Shown: positions 17,400 through 24,200 of the stretch, in pieces
Numbering within the stretch: the stretch's first letter is position 1
Layout: each line of letters opens with the position of its first letter
Source of the DNA: Reyranella soli
Lineage (GTDB): Bacteria > Pseudomonadota > Alphaproteobacteria > Reyranellales > Reyranellaceae
Direction: 5' to 3'
Length of the DNA stretch: 43,037 nucleotides
NCBI RefSeq assembly: GCF_007992495.1
Contig: NZ_BKAJ01000007.1
Span: 1 to 43,037, forward strand
Notes under the pieces: model-generated
Databases searched by the model: none
The model's input: the letters and a program-made list of their open reading frames with translations, nothing else
What the model was told of the DNA's origin: nothing
Position numbers and translations under genes: made by a program

Positions 17400-18351
17400 A
17401 GATCGCCGCCCGGCGCATCAGGCGCAATTGCAGGAACACAACCGCCAGCAGGATCGGGAACAGGAACAGCGACACGGCGGCGCCCAGGCCGATCTCGCCG
17501 CCCTGCAGGCCAAGCGTGAAGGAGTAGGTGGCGAAGAGGTGAGTCATGTTCAGCGGCCCGCCCTTGGTCAGGACGTAGACGATGTTGAAGTCCGACAGGG
17601 TGAAGATCGCCGAGAACAGGATCACCACGCCCAGCACCGGCGTCACCAGTGGCAGGGTGATGTGCCAGAAACGCCGGACCGGGCCGGCGCCGTCGGCTTC
17701 CGCGGCCTCGTAGAGCTCGCGCGGAATCGCCACGAGGCCGGCCAGCAGCGTGATGGCGAAGAACGGCAGCCCGCGCCAGACATTGACCAGGACCACGACG
17801 ACCATCGCAAGGTACGGGTCGGGCAGCCACGGGATGTCGCGCTCGACCACATGCAGGGTCTTCAGCGTCCAGTTCACCACGCTGTACATGGGCTCGAACA
17901 TCCACCACCAGACCAGCGTCGAGAGCGCGGTGGGCACGATGAACGGCAACAGGATGGCGCCGCGGATCAGGCGCTTGAAGCGCGTGATGCGGAACAGCAG
18001 CAGGGCGAGCGCCATGCCGAACACGATCTTGGCGGTGAGCGCCGCGGCGGTGAACACGAAGGAGTTCTGCAGCGTCTGCAGGAAGATCGAGCTGGAGAAG
18101 AGGCGCTCGAAGTTGTCGAGCCCGACGAAGCTGCCCGATGTGCCGACGCGGGCGTCGCTGAGGCTGAACCACACCGAGAGCACGAAGGGATAGGCGACCA
18201 GGAACGCCAGCAGGAGGAACGCCGGCGCAATGAACCACCAGGCCGCGCGCGTATCGCGCGCCACGAAGCGTGGCCGGCGGCGGCGCACGGCCAACGGCGC
18301 CTCATCCGCTACGGACGCGGCCAGATCGAGATCGGCGGTTTTGAGCGTCAT
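17392..18351 (-). CDS. Carbohydrate ABC importer permease (MalF/UgpA type)
   Basis: A 319-aa inner-membrane permease whose N-terminal helix AAWWFIAPAFLLLAFLVAYPFVLS is typical of the UgpA group. It has the VGLDNFERLF segment and an EAA loop RELYEAAEADGAGPVRRFWHITLPL. The ATG at 18351 is preceded by GGAGG with a 7-base spacer, which decides the start; an upstream in-frame ATG at 18411 would add 20 residues without a ribosome site. It is the first gene of the three-gene importer operon, transcribed toward the catabolic genes. Confidence 0.92.
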   Translation of the reverse strand: MTLKTADLDLAASVADEAPLAVRRRRPRFVARDTRAAWWFIAPAFLLLAFLVAYPFVLSVWFSLSDARVGTSGSFVGLDNFERLFSSSIFLQTLQNSFVFTAAALTAKIVFGMALALLLFRITRFKRLIRGAILLPFIVPTALSTLVWWWMFEPMYSVVNWTLKTLHVVERDIPWLPDPYLAMVVVVLVNVWRGLPFFAITLLAGLVAIPRELYEAAEADGAGPVRRFWHITLPLVTPVLGVVILFSAIFTLSDFNIVYVLTKGGPLNMTHLFATYSFTLGLQGGEIGLGAAVSLFLFPILLAVVFLQLRLMRRAAIYE

Positions 18352-18493
18352 CGGTGCGCCTCCGACCCAACTAGGTTGGACGCAAGCTACAAACGCGACC
18401 GCTGCTACCACTTCCTAACGGTGGTGAGCATAGCCTTGCCGATGTCAGGATGGAAAGTCGATCTTGTGGCTCCAGTCCACCTGCCTGTGGGCT

Positions 18494-18976
18494 TCAAGGC
18501 GACCTACGACGCTGGGAGCCTGAACCACTCGCGATCTCGCCTCTCGTGAGGTCAGCCACAAGGCGCCGCAGCAGGCGGACGAGTTCGCTCCTGTCCCTCT
18601 TGCTCCATTCGGCGAAGAAGGGGCCGACCAGTCTTTCGCGGGCGGCATCGAGCGCGGCCGTCATCGACCGGCCCTTGGCCGTTATCGCCACCTCGCGAAC
18701 GCGCTGATCCGTGCGGCCGGGGCGGCGGATCGCCAGTCCCGATTTCTCGAGGGCAGCGACCTGGCGACTGACGGTCGAATGATCGCGGCCCATGGTTTCG
18801 GCGAGTTCCACGATCCCGATCGGCCCACGCCGCTCGATGCGTACCAGAAGGGGGAAGAGCGCGCGGTCGAGCCGTATCCCGGCCTCCGCGATCAGCGATC
18901 GGTCGGGTTGCGGCCGGTTCAGAAAGGCCGTCAGGTCGAGCAGGGCCTCGTGCAGCTGGCGGAGGTCGGTTCTCAT
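18494..18976 (-). CDS. MarR family transcriptional regulator
   Basis: A winged-helix DNA-binding protein of about 160 aa. The helix-turn-helix and wing are visible in IGIVELAETMGRDHSTVSRQVAALEKSGLAIRR followed by DQRVREVAITAKG. MarR proteins usually bind as dimers to 15-20 bp palindromes in divergent promoters and release DNA on binding phenolic or other aromatic ligands. Three ATGs are possible (18994, 18985, 18976). The first two codon runs lie inside an operator palindrome, so I take 18976; an AGGA 9 bases before 18985 makes that one plausible too. It is divergent from the FAD monooxygenase, its likely target. Confidence 0.88.
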   Translation of the reverse strand: MRTDLRQLHEALLDLTAFLNRPQPDRSLIAEAGIRLDRALFPLLVRIERRGPIGIVELAETMGRDHSTVSRQVAALEKSGLAIRRPGRTDQRVREVAITAKGRSMTAALDAARERLVGPFFAEWSKRDRSELVRLLRRLVADLTRGEIASGSGSQRRRSP

Positions 18977-18978
18977 TA

Positions 18979-18993
18979 TGTGCATTATGCACA
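18979..18993. promoter_or_regulatory. Perfect 15-bp MarR-type operator
   Basis: TGTGCAT-T-ATGCACA is a perfect palindrome with a 1-base centre. It overlaps the possible start codons of the MarR gene, which would give autorepression. A close copy lies 49 bases away at 19028-19042. Confidence 0.75.
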
Positions 18994-19027
18994 TTCCTGC
19001 TTGACCCCGTCGAGGGCCGCCCCAATA

Positions 19028-19042
19028 TGTGTATTATGCACG
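19028..19042. promoter_or_regulatory. Second MarR-type operator, imperfect
   Basis: TGTGTAT-T-ATGCACG matches the perfect site at 18979-18993 in 13 of 15 positions. It lies 15 bases before the preferred start of the FAD monooxygenase gene. A TTGACC at 19001-19006 is a plausible -35 box pointing toward it, so bound regulator would block that promoter. Confidence 0.7.
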
Positions 19043-19056
19043 CAATGGGAAGGACG

Positions 19057-20565
19057 ATGACGGACCTGCCTGCAATCGACGTGTTGATCAGCGGCGCCGG
19101 TGCCGCCGGGCTGACATTGGCGATCGATCTTGCGCGACGGGGCGTCTCCTTTCGGCTGATCGACCGGTCCGACCGGCCGTTCCCCGGATCGCGCGGCAAG
19201 GGCGTCCAGCCGCGCAGCCTGGAACTGTTCGAGGACCTGGGGTTGCTCGACCGCATGGTCGCGGCCGGCGGGCCGTATCCGCTGCTGCGGACCTACGATG
19301 GCCAGGCGTTCCACGACACCGCCATGATGGAGCGGCGCGAGGCGACGCCGGCGGAGCCCTACGGCGAGCCGTTGATGCTGCCGCAGAACATCAACGAGAC
19401 CTTGCTGCGCGAACGGCTGGCCGAGCTTGGGCACTACGTGACGTCACAGTGCGAGCTTCTGGGCTTCGCGCAGGACGAGGAGGGCGTGACGGCGCGGCTC
19501 AAATCCGATGCGGGCGAGGAGATGCTGAGGGTCCGTTATCTGGCAGGCGCCGACGGTGGCCGCAGCCTCGTGCGGCACACGTTGGGCATCGACTTTCCCG
19601 GCGAGACCCTGCCGGGCCGGGCGCTGGTCGCCGACATGGTTTTGGAAGGCCTGTCACGCGACCGCTGGCATCGCTGGAACGCCGCGGGTGGCGGACATGT
19701 CTCGATCTGTCCGTTGGGCGGTACCGACCTGTTTCAGCTTCAAGCGGGGATCGTGCGGCCGGGCGAGCCCGACCTGTCGGTGGCGGGCATCAATCGCCTG
19801 ATCGCCGAGCGCACCGGGCGCAGCGACATCGTCGTGCACAAGGTCCTGTGGTCGTCGGCCTATGTCATGAACGTGCGCCTGGCCGATCGCTACCAGGTCG
19901 GGCGGGTGTTCCTTGCCGGCGATGCCGCGCACGTTCATCCGCCGACCGGAGGGCAGGGCCTCAATACAAGCGTGCAGGACGCCTACAATCTCGCCTGGAA
20001 GCTCGCGGCGGTGCTGGGCGGCGCACCGCCGGCACTGCTCGCAACCTACGAAGCGGAGCGGCGGCCCATCGCCGCGCACGTGCTGGGCCTTTCGACGAAC
20101 CTGCTGCGCGCCGCCCGCGAACGCGGCGAGATGCGTCGCGGCCGCGACACGCAGGAGCTCGATCTCGGCTATTTCGAATCGCCGCTCACCCTCGACCTGC
20201 GAGGACGGTCGGGGCGCATCCGGGCCGGGCAGCGTGCACCTGATGCGGTCTGTCGCGGCGCCGGCGGTCAGCCCGTACGCCTTTTCGATCTGTTCCGCGG
20301 ATTTCATTGGTCGTTGCTGGGCTACGAAGTCGACCGGCGAGCTCTCGGCCATCCGCGCGGCGGGCTGGTCATCCATTCGGTTGGTGAGCGAGGCGACATC
20401 GTCGATGCATACGGGCATGTCCGCGACGGCTACGATCTGTCGCCGGGCGATTGCGTGCTGGTCCGGCCCGACGGCTATGTCGGCGCGATCTTCACCGCTG
20501 GGCAGGCCGCCGAAATGGAGCGCTATTTCGCCGACGTGGGATTGAGCGGGCGCTCGACCTCGTGA
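19057..20565 (+). CDS. FAD-dependent aromatic hydroxylase (PheA/TfdB/MhpA-like)
   Basis: A class A flavoprotein monooxygenase of 502 aa. FAD-binding motifs occur in order: VLISGAGAAGLTLAIDLARRG (GxGxxG) at the N-terminus, the DG motif AGADGGRSLVR near residue 177, and the GD motif GRVFLAGDAAHVHPPTGGQGLN near residues 282-303. A C-terminal thioredoxin-like domain follows, as in phenol hydroxylases. It hydroxylates an aromatic ring using NAD(P)H. I chose the ATG at 19057, with GGGA and AGGA just upstream; the ATG at 19027 would start translation inside the operator and probably inside the promoter. Regulation by the divergent MarR protein is likely. The substrate is unknown. Confidence 0.9.
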   Translation: MTDLPAIDVLISGAGAAGLTLAIDLARRGVSFRLIDRSDRPFPGSRGKGVQPRSLELFEDLGLLDRMVAAGGPYPLLRTYDGQAFHDTAMMERREATPAEPYGEPLMLPQNINETLLRERLAELGHYVTSQCELLGFAQDEEGVTARLKSDAGEEMLRVRYLAGADGGRSLVRHTLGIDFPGETLPGRALVADMVLEGLSRDRWHRWNAAGGGHVSICPLGGTDLFQLQAGIVRPGEPDLSVAGINRLIAERTGRSDIVVHKVLWSSAYVMNVRLADRYQVGRVFLAGDAAHVHPPTGGQGLNTSVQDAYNLAWKLAAVLGGAPPALLATYEAERRPIAAHVLGLSTNLLRAARERGEMRRGRDTQELDLGYFESPLTLDLRGRSGRIRAGQRAPDAVCRGAGGQPVRLFDLFRGFHWSLLGYEVDRRALGHPRGGLVIHSVGERGDIVDAYGHVRDGYDLSPGDCVLVRPDGYVGAIFTAGQAAEMERYFADVGLSGRSTS

Positions 20566-20577
20566 CGATCCACTGTC

Positions 20578-20898
20578 TCACGGAACGGCGGCGTGGATTC
20601 TGGCCCTCAAATCGTCTCGGTATAACACCTCGACCTGCACGATATCGGGCCCGATAGCATCCACGATCAGATGGGGCGACAGGCCGATTGTGCGGAGGTC
20701 CGGACCAAAGGCGCCGTCCGGTCGAGGCGCGGTCGCGGTATAAAAGGACGCACAGAAATCATCTCCGCAACGACAGCGGGCGAGGATGCGCAGGCCACGT
20801 ACGCGCGCAGCCAAGGCACTTTCGTCTTCCTGAATAAGCAACCGTTCGAGTTCCAGGACGAGCTCCGGCACGACGTCGATCAGGAGAGGTGCAGTCAT
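20578..20898 (-). CDS. Conserved hypothetical protein with CxC-x4-C motif (106 aa)
   Basis: I recognise no function. The protein has an acidic amphipathic N-terminus (LIDVVPELVLELERLLIQED), then ARVRGLRILARCRCGDDFCASFYT with C42, C44 and C49, then a C-terminal half ending VDAIGPDIVQVEVLYRDDLRARI. The clustered Cys could hold a metal or form a disulfide. The frame stays open far upstream (to 22173) only because it is antisense to hisC; the composition becomes protein-like at the ATG at 20898. Its stop is 12 bases from the stop of the convergent monooxygenase gene. No clear ribosome site is seen. Confidence 0.65.
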   Translation of the reverse strand: MTAPLLIDVVPELVLELERLLIQEDESALAARVRGLRILARCRCGDDFCASFYTATAPRPDGAFGPDLRTIGLSPHLIVDAIGPDIVQVEVLYRDDLRARIHAAVP

Positions 20899-20948
20899 TC
20901 GTAGGGCGATTCGGTTGATCGGACACTCTGGCGCTATCGAGGGAGTGT

Positions 20949-21000
20949 GTCGAGCCGGCTGGCTAAGCCGGCCCTGCAATGGCATAAGCCGCCGCTCGAC
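20949..21000. repeat. Nested palindrome just upstream of hisC
   Basis: Outer arms GTCGAGC and GCTCGAC enclose an inner GCCGGCT-GGCTA-AGCCGGC hairpin. It falls in the 5' leader of hisC, 18 bases before the preferred start. It could be an intergenic repeat or influence hisC translation. Confidence 0.5.
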
Positions 21001-21018
21001 CCCGACCCGGATGCCACG

Positions 21019-22083
21019 ATGAACCCGTTCTGGAGCCAGATCGCGCACGAGCTTTCGCCCTATGTGCCGGGCGAGCAGCCGCGCATCACCAACCTGGTGA
21101 AGCTCAACACCAATGAAAGCCCCTTCGGCCCGTCGCCGCTCGCGTTGGACGCGATGCGCGCCGCCCTGGCCGATAGCCTGCGGCTCTATCCCGATCCTGA
21201 AGCGACGGAGCTGCGTGAGGCGCTCGCCGCGCACCACGGCGTGAAGGCCGAACAGGTGTTCGTCGGCAACGGCTCGGACGAAGTGCTGGCACATGCCTTC
21301 GTGGCGCTCCTGAAGCAGCCGAAGCCGCTGCTGTTTCCGGACGTCACCTACAGCTTCTATCCGGTATGGGCGCAGTTGTTCGGCGTCGCCTTCGAGACCG
21401 TACCGCTGGACGACGGCATGCGCGTGCGGATCGAGGACTATTGGCGCGAGGCGGGGTCGATCGTGATCGCCAATCCCAACGCGCCGACCGGCATCGCACT
21501 GCCGCGGGCGGAGATTGGTCGACTGCTGAAAGATCGTCCCGACATCCCGGTGGTGATCGACGAGGCCTATGTCGATTTCGGCGGCGAGAGCGCGGCTCCC
21601 CTGATCGCCGATCATCCGAACCTGCTGGTCGTGCAGACGATGTCCAAGTCGCGCGCCCTGGCCGGCCTGCGCGTCGGCTACGCGCTGGGCGACGTCGGCT
21701 TGATCGAGGCGCTGACCCGCGTGAAGGACAGCTTCAATTCCTACCCGCTCGGCCGTATCGCCCAGGCGGGCGCGACCGCATCGCTGCGTGACGACACCTA
21801 CTTCCGGGAGACTTGCGCCAGGATCATTGCAGGACGCGAAGCGATGACTCGCGAGCTGACGAAGCTCGGTTTCGTGGTCCTGCCGTCGAGCACGAACTTC
21901 GTCTTCGCCCGTCATCCGGCGCAGGACGGGGCGAAGCTCGCGGCGGCGCTGCGCGAGCGCGCGGTGCTGGTCCGGCATTTCAACAAGCCGCGCACGGCAC
22001 CCTGGCTTCGCATCACCGTCGGCACGGAAGACGACACCCGACGGCTGATCGAGTCGCTGGTCGATGTTCTGACGGATCGATAG
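21019..22083 (+). CDS. hisC: Histidinol-phosphate aminotransferase
   Basis: PLP enzyme that converts imidazole-acetol phosphate and glutamate to histidinol phosphate in histidine synthesis. The start MNPFWSQIAHELSPYVPGEQP is the classic N-terminus of this family. Later landmarks are NESPFGPSP, the YPDPEATELREAL stretch, NPNAPTGI, VVIDEAYVDFGG, and SKSRALAGLRVGYALG with the PLP lysine, followed by RITVGTEDD. The frame is open to 20947 but that part is a palindrome, so the ATG at 21019 is preferred (354 aa). Related enzymes also act on phenylalanine or tyrosine, so a broad aromatic role is possible. No other his genes are in this window. Confidence 0.9.
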   Translation: MNPFWSQIAHELSPYVPGEQPRITNLVKLNTNESPFGPSPLALDAMRAALADSLRLYPDPEATELREALAAHHGVKAEQVFVGNGSDEVLAHAFVALLKQPKPLLFPDVTYSFYPVWAQLFGVAFETVPLDDGMRVRIEDYWREAGSIVIANPNAPTGIALPRAEIGRLLKDRPDIPVVIDEAYVDFGGESAAPLIADHPNLLVVQTMSKSRALAGLRVGYALGDVGLIEALTRVKDSFNSYPLGRIAQAGATASLRDDTYFRETCARIIAGREAMTRELTKLGFVVLPSSTNFVFARHPAQDGAKLAAALRERAVLVRHFNKPRTAPWLRITVGTEDDTRRLIESLVDVLTDR

Positions 22084-22100
22084 GGGACGGGTGGTCATGC

Positions 22101-22170
22101 TCTTCCGGACCGCCGGCATCTTGCCGGCTTCATGATTCATGAGCCGGCTGGAAGCCGGCGGTCCGGAAGA
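22101..22170. terminator. Perfect-arm palindrome between convergent hisC and phaC
   Basis: TCTTCCGGACCGCCGGC and its exact 17-base complement close the element, with a smaller GCCGGCTTCATG / CATGAGCCGGC hairpin inside. It starts 17 bases after the hisC stop and ends 7 bases before the phaC stop, so it can terminate both. It shares its right end with the element found inside the OppF-type gene. Confidence 0.65.
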
Positions 22171-22177
22171 CAATGCG

Positions 22178-24004
22178 TCAGTCGATCGTCCGCACCTTCA
22201 CGTAACTGCCCGGCGCATCTTCGATCGCCGGCAGGCCACCTTGGCCCGGCACGCGGGCAGGGACCTTGGGACCGGACTTGGCCGACAGCCACTTGTCCCA
22301 GTCGTGCCACCACGAGCCCGGGAATTCCTGCGCACCCGCGCGCCACTCGTCGAGCGTCGGCGGATTCTTGGCCGTCTCGTTCAGCCAGTGCTGGTACTTC
22401 TTGTTGCGCGGCGGATTGACCACGCCGGCGATATGGCCCGAGCCCGCCAGCATGAAGCGCACCGGTCCGCCGAAGATCTGCGTCGCCTTGTAGACCGACT
22501 TGGCGGGCGCGATGTGGTCTTCCTTGCCGGCCTGCAGATAGACCGGGATCGAAATCTTCCTGAGATCGATCGGCACGTTGTCGATGGTGAGCCCGCCCGG
22601 CTTAACCAGCAGGTTCTTCTGGTACATGTTGCGCAGGTAGTAGCTGTGCATGGCCGCCGGCATGCGCGTCGCATCGGCATTCCAGAACAGCAGGTCGAAG
22701 GGGAAGGGGTCCTTGCCCATCAGGTAGTTGTTCACCACGAACGACCAGATCAGGTCATTGGCGCGTAGCATGTTGAAGGTGGTCGCCATCTCGGCACCCT
22801 CGAGATAGCCCTTCTTGCTCATCATCTCCTCGACGCTGGCCAGCTGATCCTCGTCGATGAACACGCCGAGCTCGCCCGGCTCGGTGAAGTCGACCTGGGC
22901 GGTGAAGAAGGTGCAGGCCGCGATCCGGTCATCGCCGCGCGCCGCCATGTAGGCCAGCGTCGTCGCCATCAGCGTGCCGCCGATGCAGTAGCCGATCGCC
23001 GAGACTTTTTCGGCGCCGGTCGCCTGCTTGATGGCGTCGAGCGCAGCCAGCGGCCCGAGCTTCATGTAGTCCTCGAACACCAGGCTGGTCAGCTGCTCGT
23101 CGGGATTGACCCAGGAGATCACGAACACCGTGTAGCCCTGCTCGGTCGCCCACTTGATGAACGAGTTCTCGGGCTTGAGATCGAGGATGTAGAACTTGTT
23201 GATCCACGGCGGCACGATCAAGAGCGGCATCTGGTAGACCTGCTCGGTCGTCGGCGTGTACTGCAGGAGCTGCATCACCTTGTTCTGGTAGACCACCTTG
23301 CCCGGCGAGGTCGCGACATTGCCGCCGACCTTGAAGGCCTTCATGTCGGTCTGCCGGATGGCGAGCGTGCCCTTGCCGCGCTCGAGATCGGTCAGCAGGT
23401 TCTGCAGGCCCTTCAGCAGGTTCTCGCCCTTGCTCTCGACCGTCGCCTTGACGACCTGCGGGTTGGTCATGGCGAAGTTGGAGGGCGACATCGCGTCGAT
23501 GAACTGGCGCGTGTAGAAGTCGACCTTCTTCGCGGTCTTGTCGTCGACGCCCTCGACCTCCTTCACGGTGTGCTGCAGCCAGCGCGCCGTCAGCAGGTAG
23601 GACTGCTTGAGATAGTCGAAGACGACCTCGTCCTTCCACGCCGGGTCGTTGAAGCGCTTGTCGCCCTTGGTGGGCTCGACCACGGGCTCGACCTTCTGGC
23701 CCATCATGCGCTGGGCGGTGACCTGCCACAGGTTCATGTACTGCTGCCACAGCTCCATCTGCGCCTGCAGCAGCCGGTTGGGATCGGCCAGCATCTTGGC
23801 GGTGAAGTCCATGAAGGTCTGGGTGAGGCGCAGCGGATCGGCGGGCTGGGGGCCATCGGCCTTGTACTTCTCGGCAAAGTCCTCCAGCAGCTTCTGGCTG
23901 CGTTCGGCAATGTCCTTGAAGGCGTCCTTCATCCGCTCGCTCTCTTCGGCGGATAATCCTGGAACGGCGGTCGTTGCGGCACTGGGGGTCGACTGCTCCG
24001 ACAT
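22178..24004 (-). CDS. phaC: Class I poly(3-hydroxyalkanoate) synthase
   Basis: Polymerises (R)-3-hydroxyacyl-CoA, mainly 3-hydroxybutyryl-CoA, into storage granules. The 608-aa protein has an N-terminal PhaC_N domain (residues about 95-265 with NDPAWKDEVVFDYLKQSYLL) and an alpha/beta hydrolase core. The catalytic Cys340 is in the lipase-like box GYCIGG, the Asp is in AGKEDHIAP and the His in GSGHIAGVVNPP. IVPPWINKFYILDL and WVNPDE are further family signatures. Length fits class I (about 590-640). The ATG at 24004 is preceded by GGGGAAG. Neither phaA/phaB nor a phasin is adjacent, as is common in alphaproteobacteria. Confidence 0.95.
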   Translation of the reverse strand: MSEQSTPSAATTAVPGLSAEESERMKDAFKDIAERSQKLLEDFAEKYKADGPQPADPLRLTQTFMDFTAKMLADPNRLLQAQMELWQQYMNLWQVTAQRMMGQKVEPVVEPTKGDKRFNDPAWKDEVVFDYLKQSYLLTARWLQHTVKEVEGVDDKTAKKVDFYTRQFIDAMSPSNFAMTNPQVVKATVESKGENLLKGLQNLLTDLERGKGTLAIRQTDMKAFKVGGNVATSPGKVVYQNKVMQLLQYTPTTEQVYQMPLLIVPPWINKFYILDLKPENSFIKWATEQGYTVFVISWVNPDEQLTSLVFEDYMKLGPLAALDAIKQATGAEKVSAIGYCIGGTLMATTLAYMAARGDDRIAACTFFTAQVDFTEPGELGVFIDEDQLASVEEMMSKKGYLEGAEMATTFNMLRANDLIWSFVVNNYLMGKDPFPFDLLFWNADATRMPAAMHSYYLRNMYQKNLLVKPGGLTIDNVPIDLRKISIPVYLQAGKEDHIAPAKSVYKATQIFGGPVRFMLAGSGHIAGVVNPPRNKKYQHWLNETAKNPPTLDEWRAGAQEFPGSWWHDWDKWLSAKSGPKVPARVPGQGGLPAIEDAPGSYVKVRTID

Positions 24005-24200
24005 GCGCTTCCCCTTCTAGATCATTGGCTTTGCAGCGTTTCTTGCGATACTTTCAGCGTCCCGGTACCATACCTAGTGTCGTTCGTCACAGGCTGCCAG
24101 CACCTTTCTTAGGTAGGCTGCGACAACACACGGGTCAATTTTACTCTCGGCGTCGGCTAGACATCTGCGACGGCCGGGTTTCGAGCAAGGACAGGCAGTA

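Noticed and set aside
20671..20904. 77-codon plus-strand frame
   Set aside because: It is the antisense of the small CxC-x4-C protein and its composition is less protein-like.
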